Assembly: GCF_002101775.1 (NCBI RefSeq)
Contig: NZ_LQPI01000040.1
Coordinates: 124,001 to 188,000 of the forward strand
Source of the DNA: Mycolicibacter nonchromogenicus
Lineage (GTDB): Bacteria; Actinomycetota; Actinomycetes; Mycobacteriales; Mycobacteriaceae
Direction: 5' to 3'
DNA: 64,000 nt
The notes below the pieces were generated by a model. That model was not told the origin of the DNA. It searched no databases and worked only from the letters and a program-made list of their open reading frames with translations. Positions 52,217 through 60,851 of this stretch are shown one piece after another. Position 1 is the first letter of the stretch. The number at the start of each line of letters is the position of its first letter. The translations under genes and the position numbers were made by a program.

Positions 52217-53607
52217 GCAGTCAGAAGCCGGAGATCAGCGAAGAGATCCGGCAGTGGATCGCCGAGGTCACCGGCGCCGACCGGGTTACGAGCAGGCAGG
52301 TGTCCGGCGGTGCGAGTCGCCAGGCCTGGTTCATCGACGCCGCCAGCGGAGCGCAGACCCAGGAGTTGTTCCTGCGATACGACCCGAAGGCCCCCGAACC
52401 CGGCGGGGCATTCCACCCGCTGCAGGTGGAGGCCGAGATCATGGCCGAGCTGCATCGCCATGGCGTCACCGTGCCCAGGGTCATCGCCGCGCACCCCGTG
52501 CAGCAGGCGGTGCTGATGGAGCGGGTAAGCGGTGAGACCTGGTTCCGGCTGATCAAGGATCCCGACGAGCAGGTGCGCACCGCGCAGGACTTCATCGCCA
52601 AACTTGCTGCGCTGCATCGGATCGATGCACGTGATCTGAAGATCGACAGTCTGGGGCCCGCCGGTCCGGTGGCCGAGCACGTCCGTGCCGAGATCGCGGC
52701 CATGCGCGCTCGGGTACAGCGCTACGGCAAACCGGCCCCACTGCTGGGGTTCTGCATTGACTGGCTCGAGCGCAACGTGCCCGACTATGACGGGCCGACG
52801 GTGCTGGTTCAGGGCGACACCGGCCCCGGCAACTTCATGTACGCCGACGGTGTGGTCACTGCCGTCGTCGACTGGGAACTGGCGCATTTCGGTGACCCGA
52901 TGGATGACATCGCCTGGCTGTCCCTGCGTGCGGTGCAGGACACCTTCACCGTGTTCCCGGACCGATTGGCCGAGTACGAACAATGGTCCGGCCACCGGAT
53001 CGACGAAAACCGGGTCTGGTACTACCGGCTGTTCGCCGAAACCCGGCTGGCGTCGATCAGCCCGGGCTCGGTGGACATCAGGGCGTCCGCACCGGCCGGA
53101 TCGCCCGACGCCGGGAACAGCCTGATCTACGGCATGCTGCACCGGCGGATGCTGGTCGAGGCGCTGGCCCAGGTGGTCGGAATCCCCGAGGTGCACGTCG
53201 ACCTGCCCGATGAGGGCGATGCGGGGGAGTTCTCACCGGTCTATGAGGCAGCGGCCGCATCGCTGTCCGGGGCGGCGGAGCGCATCACTGACGCACTCGC
53301 GATGAGGTACGTGAAAGGTGCTGCGCGGCTGGTGAAGTATCTCGCCGAAGTCGACCGGATCGGAGCGCAGGTCGATGCGGCCGAGGTGGCCGAGCTGGGC
53401 GAGTTGCTGGGGTATACCCCGGCTTCGGTGGCCGCGGGCCGGGCCGCGCTGGCGGAGGCCACCGGTCGCGGGGCGATCACCGAACACGACTATGTCGCGC
53501 AATTGTGGCGCGGTATCAAACGTGACGATTACCTGACCCGCACCGCCTCGGGCGCGCTGGCGCGCCGGACCTGGCCGCCGCTGACGCATTCCGCCGTATC
53601 CCCGTAA
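52213..53607 (+). CDS. Aminoglycoside-phosphotransferase-like (ACAD10-type) kinase-fold protein
   Basis: A 464-residue kinase-fold protein. The ATP-binding start has RQVSGGASRQAWFIDAA, a Glu in VEAEIMAELHRHGVTVP, and the catalytic loop LVQGDTGPGNFMYADG with the Asp-Asn pair. The His of the usual HGD is Gln. The metal-binding DWE follows in AVVDWELAHFGDPMDDIAW. Such domains are fused to acyl-CoA dehydrogenase in eukaryotic ACAD10/11, where they phosphorylate 4-hydroxy-acyl-CoA. Here the gene immediately precedes the fused dehydrogenase (17-bp gap), suggesting a related role; the substrate is inferred. Confidence 0.85.
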   Translation: MSSQKPEISEEIRQWIAEVTGADRVTSRQVSGGASRQAWFIDAASGAQTQELFLRYDPKAPEPGGAFHPLQVEAEIMAELHRHGVTVPRVIAAHPVQQAVLMERVSGETWFRLIKDPDEQVRTAQDFIAKLAALHRIDARDLKIDSLGPAGPVAEHVRAEIAAMRARVQRYGKPAPLLGFCIDWLERNVPDYDGPTVLVQGDTGPGNFMYADGVVTAVVDWELAHFGDPMDDIAWLSLRAVQDTFTVFPDRLAEYEQWSGHRIDENRVWYYRLFAETRLASISPGSVDIRASAPAGSPDAGNSLIYGMLHRRMLVEALAQVVGIPEVHVDLPDEGDAGEFSPVYEAAAASLSGAAERITDALAMRYVKGAARLVKYLAEVDRIGAQVDAAEVAELGELLGYTPASVAAGRAALAEATGRGAITEHDYVAQLWRGIKRDDYLTRTASGALARRTWPPLTHSAVSP

Positions 53608-53624
53608 GCAAGGAGCGCACGACG

Positions 53625-55784
53625 TTGGGTATCGCAATCACCGAAGATCACCGGGAGCTGGCCGGCGTTGCCCGGGCCTTCCTGGAAGCGCGCAAGGCAC
53701 GCGAAGCCGCCCGGGCGCTGCTGGACGCCCCCGCCGAAACACAGGCGCCGTTCTGGGATGAACTGGCCGGCCTGGGTTGGCTGGGCCTGCACATCCCGGA
53801 GGAGTACGGCGGCGCGGGCTGCGGACTTCTGGAACTGGTCTCGGTAGTCGAAGAGTTCGGCCGCGTCAACGCGCCGGGCTCCTTTGTCGCAACGGTGACG
53901 GCCTCAGCGGTGATCGCAACGGCCGGCAACGAGGCCCAGCGGGCGCGCTGGCTCCCCGGTCTGGTCGACGGTTCGGTGACGGCCGCGGTCGGCGTCGACT
54001 CCTCTGCGACTGCCGACGGCAACCGGTTCACCGGCGACGGCGGGGTGGTGGTCGGTGCGGGCCTGGCCGACATCCTGCTGCTGACGGTGGGTGAGGACGT
54101 CATCGTGGTCAGCGCCGACACCGTGTGCGTCGAGGTGCCCGCCAATCTCGATCCCACGCGGCGGTCGGGGAGGGTCAGCTTGGCCGACGTCGAGGTGGCC
54201 GAAGCCGATGTCCTTCCCGGCGCCGCGACGGTGGCGAAGGCGTTGGCGCGCACTATTTTCGCGGCGGAAGCGGTCGGGGGAGCCCAGGACTGCGTGGAGC
54301 ACGCAGTCGAGTACGCCAAGGTCCGCGAACAGTTCGGGCGCACTATCGGAACCTTTCAGGCCGTCAAGCACCATGCGGCCAACATGGCGGTGGCGGCCGA
54401 ATCGGCGACGGCCACGGTGTGGGATGCCGCTCGTGCCGCGGCCGACGGAGACGACGAGCTCGCCCTGATGGCGGCATGTGCGGCCACCCTTGCCTTCTCG
54501 GCCTACGTGCACAATGCCGAGCTGAACATTCAGCTGCACGGTGGTATCGGATTCACCTGGGAGCATGACGCCCATCTGCACCTGCGTCGTGCTCTGGTGC
54601 TGCGCGGACTGTTCGGTGGCCGAGACGCTCCGGCGCAGGCGTACGAGCTGACCGCCAAGGGGGTGGTACGGGAGAACTCCATCGAACTGCCTGCGGAGGC
54701 CGAGGCGCTTCGCGCCGAGGTTCGCGCCGAGATCGCCTCCTGGTCCGGGCTGGACGAGGCCGCCCTGCGGGAGCGGATGATCGAAACCGGCTATGTGATG
54801 CCGCACTGGCCCAAACCGTGGGGCCGGGCCGCGGACGCGGTGGAGCAGTTGGTGATCGAACAGGAGCTGGCCGACGTCGGCATCAAGCGGCCCGACTACG
54901 GCATCACCGCGTGGGTCATCCTGACCCTGATCCAACACGGCAGCGCCGAGCAGATCGAGCGCTACGTCGCGGCGGCGCTGCGCAAGGAAGAAGTCTGGTG
55001 CCAGCTGTTCTCCGAGCCGGGGGCCGGATCAGACGCCGCGGCGGTGGCCACCAAGGCGGTCCGCGCCGAGGGCGGCTGGATCATCAACGGCCAGAAGGTC
55101 TGGACCAGCGGGGCGCAGCACTGCCAGCTGGGCCTGGCGACGGTGCGCACCGACCCGGACGCGCCCAAGCACCAGGGCATCACCACGGTGATCATCGATA
55201 TGACCGCAGACGGCGTCGAGGTGCGCCCGCTGCGCCAGATCACCGGCGGCTCGGAGTTCAACGAGGTCTTCTTCACCGACGTGTTCGTCCCCGACCGGAA
55301 TGTCGTCGGACAGCCCAATGCGGGCTGGACCGTGGCCCGTGCGACGTTGGGCAACGAGCGCGTCAGCATCGGGGGCGGGGCGGCCAGCGCCGACGGCGCC
55401 ACCGGCATCATCGTGAATCTGACTCAGCGCTGCGGCCACGAGATCGCCGGTGCGCCCGAACGGGCCGGGCGGTTCATCGCCGAAGATCACGCACTGCGGC
55501 TGCTCAATCTGCGGCGGGCCGTGCGCAGTGTGACCGGAGCCGAACCGGGCCCCGAGGGCAACGTGACCAAGCTGCTGATCGCCGAGCACGTGGTCAACCG
55601 GGCCGCGTTGGCGGCTGAGCTGCACGGGGCCAATGTCGCGCTGCTGACGGCGCCGGCAAAGGTGACCGGCTTGCTGGTGCTGGGTTCACGCGGGATGACC
55701 ATCGCGGGAGGAACGTCGGAGGTCACCCGCAATCAGATCGCCGAACGCATCCTTGGTCTGCCCCGCGATCCGTTACTGCGATGA
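53625..55784 (+). CDS. Fused double acyl-CoA dehydrogenase (FadE-FadE)
   Basis: A 719-residue protein made of two complete acyl-CoA dehydrogenase units. The first (about residues 1-345) ends with IQLHGGIGFTWEHDAHLHLRR, like the subunit at 23459; the second (about 365-719) has EEVWCQLFSEPGAGSDAAAVAT, GWIINGQKVWTSGAQHCQLG and TIAGGTSEVTRNQIAERILGLP, like the subunit at 24702. Heteromeric FadE pairs oxidise steroid side-chain CoA esters. The start is TTG 53625 with AAGGAG about 9 bp upstream. It ends the P450 operon and converges on a DUF35 gene. Confidence 0.92.
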   Translation: MGIAITEDHRELAGVARAFLEARKAREAARALLDAPAETQAPFWDELAGLGWLGLHIPEEYGGAGCGLLELVSVVEEFGRVNAPGSFVATVTASAVIATAGNEAQRARWLPGLVDGSVTAAVGVDSSATADGNRFTGDGGVVVGAGLADILLLTVGEDVIVVSADTVCVEVPANLDPTRRSGRVSLADVEVAEADVLPGAATVAKALARTIFAAEAVGGAQDCVEHAVEYAKVREQFGRTIGTFQAVKHHAANMAVAAESATATVWDAARAAADGDDELALMAACAATLAFSAYVHNAELNIQLHGGIGFTWEHDAHLHLRRALVLRGLFGGRDAPAQAYELTAKGVVRENSIELPAEAEALRAEVRAEIASWSGLDEAALRERMIETGYVMPHWPKPWGRAADAVEQLVIEQELADVGIKRPDYGITAWVILTLIQHGSAEQIERYVAAALRKEEVWCQLFSEPGAGSDAAAVATKAVRAEGGWIINGQKVWTSGAQHCQLGLATVRTDPDAPKHQGITTVIIDMTADGVEVRPLRQITGGSEFNEVFFTDVFVPDRNVVGQPNAGWTVARATLGNERVSIGGGAASADGATGIIVNLTQRCGHEIAGAPERAGRFIAEDHALRLLNLRRAVRSVTGAEPGPEGNVTKLLIAEHVVNRAALAAELHGANVALLTAPAKVTGLLVLGSRGMTIAGGTSEVTRNQIAERILGLPRDPLLR

Positions 55785-55801
55785 GCGTGGCGCCGCGGCG
55801 T

Positions 55802-56215
55802 TCACGCCGGGGCGAACACCGGCACGTATGCGTCGCCGTGCTGCTCGAAACGAACCTCCAGTGCCATCCCGCAGCTCAACGAGTCCAGGTCGTAGTCGAC
55901 GAGATTGGTGACCAAACGCAGGCCCGGCTGTTCGACGAGCTCGACCAGCGCAATGACGAAAGGCGTTGGCACCGAGGGATGAAACTGCTGCTGCGCGACG
56001 GTGTAGCTGTAGAGGAAGGCTTCCCCGGAGACGGCGCTGAAGCTCAACGGCTCTCCGCAGTCCACGCAGTTTCCCCGGGGCGGGTGGACGTAGTGCCGAC
56101 ACGATTCGCACCGCGCCATATGCAACTGCCCGCTTGCTCCGCCGGTCCAGAAGCCACGGTTGTGATCGTCGATCCTGGGCAGAATCCGAGGCGCGAAAGC
56201 GGGCACGGTCGACAT
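55802..56215 (-). CDS. DUF35 OB-fold/zinc-ribbon protein (probable aldolase partner)
   Basis: A 137-residue DUF35 protein. The zinc ribbon is MARCESCRHYVHPP with CVDCGEP, and the OB-fold contains GEAFLYSYTVAQQQF and TPFVIALVELVEQPGLRLVTNLV. In cholesterol degradation the DUF35 domain of ChsH2 binds the aldolase Ltp2, and the divergent thiolase-like gene at 56262 is of that type here. The two starts are 46 bp apart around the shared motif at 56224, so they are likely co-expressed as partners. Confidence 0.9.
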   Translation of the reverse strand: MSTVPAFAPRILPRIDDHNRGFWTGGASGQLHMARCESCRHYVHPPRGNCVDCGEPLSFSAVSGEAFLYSYTVAQQQFHPSVPTPFVIALVELVEQPGLRLVTNLVDYDLDSLSCGMALEVRFEQHGDAYVPVFAPA

Positions 56216-56223
56216 TGTTCAAT

Positions 56224-56235
56224 AGTACACTCATT
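56224..56235 (+). promoter_or_regulatory. Shared 12-bp motif, site 6 (AGTACACTCATT)
   Basis: AGTACACTCATT lies 8 bp from the DUF35 start and 26 bp before the Ltp2-like start. It differs from site 5 at one position. Both genes must have promoters in the 46-bp gap, so the motif very likely overlaps at least one. Confidence 0.6.
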
Positions 56236-56261
56236 TATGACATTGCGACGGAGGAATTTGA

Positions 56262-57407
56262 ATGGGCGCAGCCGCCGGACCCGCTCCGGTGATCTCCGGT
56301 ACGGGCATTTCGGCCATCGGGCGCCGGACCGGGATCCCCGCCGCCGACCTGACCGTCCAGGCCTGCGCGGCGGCCATTGCCGACGCGGGCCTGACCCCCG
56401 CTGATATCGACGGGGTTGTCACTCTCGGGGACACCCCGGCGGCTGAAGCGGCCGCGCTGTTGGGCATCGCTGATCCCGGGCACTTCGGCCCGGCATTCGG
56501 ACCGCAGGGCCTGCTCACCCCGGTGGTGCAGGCTGCGGAGGCTGTCGTCGCCGGGCGGTGCCGCCACGTCCTGGTCTATCGCACGGTGCAGATGATCGGC
56601 GGCACCGCGCAGGCGCCCAAGGAGGGCGCCGAGGTGCCCGCGGCACTGTCCGACGTCGGCTACCTGCTTGCGGCGCATGCCTATTCGGCAGCCAATTGGC
56701 TGGCGCTGCACTGCCGGCGGCACATGGAACTGTATGGGACCACCAAAGAACACCTCGGCTGGGTGGCGATCAACGCGCGCCGCAACGCGGCCCGCAACCC
56801 CCTGGCGGTCTACCGCGACCCGATCACCATGGACGACTACCTCAACGCCAGGCCCGTCTCTACCCCGTTCGGCCTGCTGGACTGTGACGTCCCGGTCGAC
56901 GGATCCATCGCCCTGGTGATCTCGGTCGCCGGACATCGTCGTGATGCCCCCCATGGTGCGGTCACCATCGAAGCCACCGGCGGATCGCCCGGGACGGGCG
57001 GGTGGTTCAGCCGCGCCGACTATCCGCAGATGGCCGCCACTGACGCCGCCGCCGAGATGTGGTCGAAGACGGCGCTCACGCCGGCCGACGTCGACCTTGC
57101 CGAGCTCTACGACGGATTCAGTTATCTGACGCTGGCCTGGCTGGAAGCGCTGGGCTTCTGTGGGCTCGGCGAGGCGGGCCCGTTTGTCGAGGGCGGCAAG
57201 CGCATCGCGCCCGACGGCGAGCTGCCGCTGAACACCTATGGGGGGCAGCTGTCCGCCGGGCGGATGCACGGCTACTGGGTGCTGCATGAGGCGTGCCAAC
57301 AGCTGCGAGGATGCGCCGGCCCGACAGCCCTGGCGAAACGGCCCGAAGTGGCGGTGGTCTCGGCCGGTGGCGGCCCCATCGCCGGATGTGTGCTGCTGTC
57401 ATGCTGA
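56262..57407 (+). CDS. Thiolase-fold protein lacking the thiolase Cys, Ltp2-like aldolase candidate
   Basis: A 381-residue thiolase-fold protein in which the nucleophilic Cys is absent (the corresponding segment reads TPVVQAAEAVVAG), and the HDCF histidine motif is replaced by ELYDGFS with Tyr 283. The last motif, SKGHP in thiolases, is SAGRMHGYWVLHEA with Tyr 338. Replacement of these residues by Tyr is the pattern of Ltp2, a retro-aldolase with a DUF35 partner in steroid side-chain degradation. I therefore call it an aldolase candidate, not a thiolase. GGAGG lies 11 bp before ATG 56262. The stop overlaps the next gene by 7 bp. Confidence 0.85.
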   Translation: MGAAAGPAPVISGTGISAIGRRTGIPAADLTVQACAAAIADAGLTPADIDGVVTLGDTPAAEAAALLGIADPGHFGPAFGPQGLLTPVVQAAEAVVAGRCRHVLVYRTVQMIGGTAQAPKEGAEVPAALSDVGYLLAAHAYSAANWLALHCRRHMELYGTTKEHLGWVAINARRNAARNPLAVYRDPITMDDYLNARPVSTPFGLLDCDVPVDGSIALVISVAGHRRDAPHGAVTIEATGGSPGTGGWFSRADYPQMAATDAAAEMWSKTALTPADVDLAELYDGFSYLTLAWLEALGFCGLGEAGPFVEGGKRIAPDGELPLNTYGGQLSAGRMHGYWVLHEACQQLRGCAGPTALAKRPEVAVVSAGGGPIAGCVLLSC

Positions 57408-58957
57408 CCCGGGCCGCCGAAACCCTGGCCGGAATACCCGGCGAGATCGTGCGTACCGCAACGCAGTACGCGGATACCGAAGTGCAGGTGCACAGTGATG
57501 TCAATCCCTATACCGGCACGATCGGTGACCTCTACGAGGAAAGTCGTCGGGTAGCCGCATCGCTGGTGGCACTGGGTATCAGGCCCGGCGATGTGGTGGC
57601 CATCCAGTTGCCGAACTGGCGGGAATGCTTCACCGCGCATGCAGGGATCTGGCTGGCGGGGGCGGTCGCGCTGCCCGTCGTGCCGATCTACGGCCCCGCC
57701 GAAGTCGCCTTCATCACCCGGCAATCCGGTGCGCGGGCGCTGATTCTCGCGCGCGAGACGCGCAACCGTGACGCCGGCGCGACGCTGGCCGCGCTCGATG
57801 ACGTCTCGGGGTTGGACCACCGCATTGTGGTCGGCAAGGCGCTCCCGGGGACCGTTTCCTACCGCGATCTTGCCGAGGCCCCCGCGCCGGGTTTCACCCC
57901 GGTCGCCGGTGACGATCCCCACCAGCGGTGTCTGCTGGTGTACACCTCCGGCACCACCGCGGAGCCCAAGGGCGTCCAGCACACCCATGCCAGCCTGTTG
58001 GGTGAGGTGGCATCGTTGGACCAGATGCGCTCGTCGGGGCCCGATCTCACCACCCTGTCGGTCTTTCCGTCCGGACACATCGCCGGCACCCTTGGCATTC
58101 TTCGGATGTTGTGCCGGGGCAGCACGACCATTGCGATGGACGCCTGGAATCCCGAGCGGGCGGCTGCGCTCATCGACCGGCATGCGGTCGGATGCTCCGG
58201 CGGCGCGCCCATTCACCTGAGCGGGCTACTGGACATCGCCGAACGGGACGGGCTGGACCTGTCCAGTCTGCGCGAATACACCACGGGCGCCGCGGGGGTG
58301 GCCGGCACGTTGATACGGCGCGCCGACCGGTTCGGCATCGGCGCGTTCCGCTGCTACGGGTCATCAGAGCATCCGACGGTCAGCTCGGGGCGCCCCGAAG
58401 ATCCGCTCGACAAGCGGGCCGACACCGACGGCCGGATATGCCCGGGCACGCAGGTCCGGATCGTCGACGACGAGGGGCGCGATGTCCCGGTCGGGCAGCC
58501 CGGTGAGATCCTGACGCGCGGGCCCGAAATATTCGCCGGCTACACCAACTCCGAGCACACCCGGGCCAGCCTGGTGGATGGCTGGTTCCGCACCGGCGAC
58601 GTCGGCCGGATGGATGGCGACGGCTATCTCACCATCACCGACCGCAAAAAGGACATCATTGTCCGAGGCGGCGAGAACATCTCATCCAAAGAGGTCGAGG
58701 ATGTGCTCGGCGCGCATCCGGCGATCGCCGAGGCCGCTGCGATCGGCGCCCCAGACGAGACCTACGGGGAGCGGGTCTGCGCGTTCGTGGTCGTCAACGA
58801 CGGCTGCACCTTCGACCTCGCCGACGCCGGAGCACATTTCGCGGAGTGCGGGCTGGCGCGCCAAAAGACTCCGGAGCGCATCGTGGTGGTCTCTGAACTG
58901 CCGCGCACCGCGAGCGGAAAAGTTCAAAAGCACGTTCTTCGAAATCAACTGAAATAG
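57401..58957 (+). CDS. Acyl-CoA synthetase (FadD), second of the cluster
   Basis: A 518-residue ATP-dependent acyl-CoA ligase. The P-loop is LVYTSGTTAEPKGVQHTH, the conserved SEHP segment follows in CYGSSEHPTVSSG, the hinge is GDVGRMDGDGYLTITDRKKDIIVRGGENISSKEVE, and the catalytic Lys is in LPRTASGKVQKHVLR. ATG 57401 overlaps the Ltp2-like stop by 7 bp. The similarity to cyclohexanecarboxylate- and steroid-type ligases is not enough to name a substrate. It differs from the FadD at 44786, so two different acids may be activated. Confidence 0.92.
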   Translation: MLTRAAETLAGIPGEIVRTATQYADTEVQVHSDVNPYTGTIGDLYEESRRVAASLVALGIRPGDVVAIQLPNWRECFTAHAGIWLAGAVALPVVPIYGPAEVAFITRQSGARALILARETRNRDAGATLAALDDVSGLDHRIVVGKALPGTVSYRDLAEAPAPGFTPVAGDDPHQRCLLVYTSGTTAEPKGVQHTHASLLGEVASLDQMRSSGPDLTTLSVFPSGHIAGTLGILRMLCRGSTTIAMDAWNPERAAALIDRHAVGCSGGAPIHLSGLLDIAERDGLDLSSLREYTTGAAGVAGTLIRRADRFGIGAFRCYGSSEHPTVSSGRPEDPLDKRADTDGRICPGTQVRIVDDEGRDVPVGQPGEILTRGPEIFAGYTNSEHTRASLVDGWFRTGDVGRMDGDGYLTITDRKKDIIVRGGENISSKEVEDVLGAHPAIAEAAAIGAPDETYGERVCAFVVVNDGCTFDLADAGAHFAECGLARQKTPERIVVVSELPRTASGKVQKHVLRNQLK

Positions 58958-58978
58958 CCAGGCGGAAGGAAGACCGAG

Positions 58979-59833
58979 ATGGGCAGAGTTGACGGCAAGG
59001 TCGTACTGGTGACCGGCGGAGCGCGCGGTCAGGGCCGGCGGCACGCCGTGCGGTTGGCCGAGGAAGGAGCCGACATCATTCTGTTCGATATCTGCGCCGA
59101 CATCGAACACAACGAGTACGCGCTGGCACGCCCCGAAGACCTGGAAGAGGCGTCGCGGGAGGTCGAGAAATCCGGACACCGGGTGACCGCGGCCGCCGTC
59201 GACGTCCGCGACCGGGCTGCGCTGGAGACGGCGCTGGCCGCGGCGGTCGCCGAGCTGGGCAAGCTCGATGTCGTCGTGGCGAACGCCGGTATCTGTCCGC
59301 TGGGCCTCAACCAGCCGATCGGTGCCTTTGCGAACGCCTTCGACGTCGACTTCGTCGGGGTGATCAACACCGTTCACGCTGCACTGCCCTATCTTTCGGC
59401 AGGAGCGTCGATCGTGACCGTGGGTTCGGTGGCAGGGCTGTTGGCGGAGAAGGCCGGACCCGGCTCGGCCATGGGACCGCAGGGCGCCGGAGGTGCGGGC
59501 TACAACCTGGCCAAACAGTTCATCGACAAGTACACCCTGGCGCTGGCCGCCCAGCTGTCGCCGTTGTCCATTCGGGCCAACGTGATACATCCCACCAACG
59601 TCAACACCCCCATGCTGCACAACGAGGGGATGTACAAGATGTTCCGGCCGGACCTGGAACACCCGGGAGTGGATGACGCATTGCTGACCTTCCCGATGAT
59701 GCAGGGCATGCCCATTCCCTATGTCGAGCCCGAGGACATCTCGCACGCCGTGACCTATCTGGCCTCCGACGAGTCCCGGTACGTCACCGGTGTTCAGCTC
59801 AAGGTGGATGCCGGCGCCAGCCTGAAGTTCTAA
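58979..59833 (+). CDS. Mycofactocin-coupled type SDR oxidoreductase
   Basis: A 284-residue SDR. Its motifs are VTGGARGQGRRHAVRLAEEGADI, NAGICPLG, GSVAGL and the catalytic Tyr-Lys in AGYNLAKQF (usual form YxxxK). The insert CADIEHNEYALARPEDLEEAS after the second strand is characteristic of the mycofactocin-coupled SDR subfamily, which holds a non-exchanging NAD. Such enzymes oxidise alcohols and pass electrons to mycofactocin. AAGGAAG is 9 bp before ATG 58979. It follows the FadD gene in the Ltp2-like operon. Confidence 0.88.
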   Translation: MGRVDGKVVLVTGGARGQGRRHAVRLAEEGADIILFDICADIEHNEYALARPEDLEEASREVEKSGHRVTAAAVDVRDRAALETALAAAVAELGKLDVVVANAGICPLGLNQPIGAFANAFDVDFVGVINTVHAALPYLSAGASIVTVGSVAGLLAEKAGPGSAMGPQGAGGAGYNLAKQFIDKYTLALAAQLSPLSIRANVIHPTNVNTPMLHNEGMYKMFRPDLEHPGVDDALLTFPMMQGMPIPYVEPEDISHAVTYLASDESRYVTGVQLKVDAGASLKF

Positions 59834-59843
59834 AGAGTCCACA

Positions 59844-60851
59844 ATGCAGTGGGGAATGCCCTGGCCCGGTGCTGATCTCGCGAAGAAGTGCGAGGAGGCG
59901 GGTGCTGTCGCGTTCTGTGCCGGCGAATTCGCCGACGCCAGTTCCTACGTGACGGCCGCGGAGATGGCCCGTTGCACCACCACGGCCAGGACGGGGCCGG
60001 GTATCGCCTACGCGTTCGCCCGGTCACCGTTCGTACACGCCTCGTCGGTGCGGCACCTGAACCGAATCGCGCCGGGCCGGATCTTCTTGGGGCTGGGATC
60101 GGGAACCGCCCGGATGAACCGGGACTGGTTGGGTGTCGACTCGAGTCATCCCGCCCGCCGGATGGCCGAGCTCGTCACCTGCATCCGGGGCTTCCTACAG
60201 GCCGAAAACGATCAGAAGATCGTGTTCGACGGCGACTTCTATTCGTTGAACACCCACATCAGGGCACCGGTCATGGGCCCCATCGAGGTGCCGATTCTCC
60301 TGGGCGCCTTCAACGTCCACATGATCCGCACCGCCGGCAGTGTCGCCGACGGAGTGCTCGGACACCCCCTGTTCACCGATCGGTGGTGGGCCGAGGTGGT
60401 CAATCCGCAGCTCGAGATCGGTGCCGCGCGGCACGGCCGTGACCCCGCCGGGCTCAGGCGCTGGGGCTGGATCACCACGGCGATCGACGACGACGACCCG
60501 CAGCGCGCGATCGACGACGCCAAACGCCAGATCGCCTTCGAGCTCACGGTCAGGACATACGACTCGCTGGTGGCGCTGCACGGCTGGCAGGACGAAGTCG
60601 CCGCCATCCGCGCCGAGTTCGCCACTGGCAACGCCCGCGAACTGGGAAAACACGTCAGCGATGACATGTTGTGGGCGATAGCGGTGTGCGGCGATCGTGC
60701 ACAGGCCCGCGAGATGTTGGCGGCCCGGCGACGGCTGCCCGACATCGGATTCTTCTCACCGCCAGGATTTCTCATCAGTCCACGGCGCCGACAGCACTAC
60801 CGAACACAGGTGATCGAGGCATTCGCCGAGAATGGAGTGGTTCTGACATGA
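59844..60851 (+). CDS. F420-type LLM-class oxidoreductase
   Basis: A 335-residue luciferase-like monooxygenase family protein. The barrel blocks are MQWGMPWPGADLAKKCEEAG at the N-terminus, FLGLGSGTARMNRDWLGVDSSHPARRM, and PVMGPIEVPILLGAFNVHMIRTAGSVADGVLGHPLF (F420 or FMN binding). Most actinobacterial members of this branch use coenzyme F420. It is 10 bp after the SDR and overlaps the AveC-like gene by 4 bp (ATGA). It could reduce or oxidise an intermediate; the substrate is unknown. Confidence 0.88.
   Translation: MQWGMPWPGADLAKKCEEAGAVAFCAGEFADASSYVTAAEMARCTTTARTGPGIAYAFARSPFVHASSVRHLNRIAPGRIFLGLGSGTARMNRDWLGVDSSHPARRMAELVTCIRGFLQAENDQKIVFDGDFYSLNTHIRAPVMGPIEVPILLGAFNVHMIRTAGSVADGVLGHPLFTDRWWAEVVNPQLEIGAARHGRDPAGLRRWGWITTAIDDDDPQRAIDDAKRQIAFELTVRTYDSLVALHGWQDEVAAIRAEFATGNARELGKHVSDDMLWAIAVCGDRAQAREMLAARRRLPDIGFFSPPGFLISPRRRQHYRTQVIEAFAENGVVLT

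Noticed and set aside
51253..53196. A 647-codon minus-strand open frame opposite the crotonase and kinase-fold genes.
   Set aside because: The opposite strand has overlapping, motif-bearing genes; this frame shows no recognisable domain and mirrors their third-position GC pattern.
56262..57407. Calling this gene an ordinary acetyl-CoA acetyltransferase.
   Set aside because: The nucleophilic Cys and the usual His motifs are missing, so an aldolase-type role is more likely.
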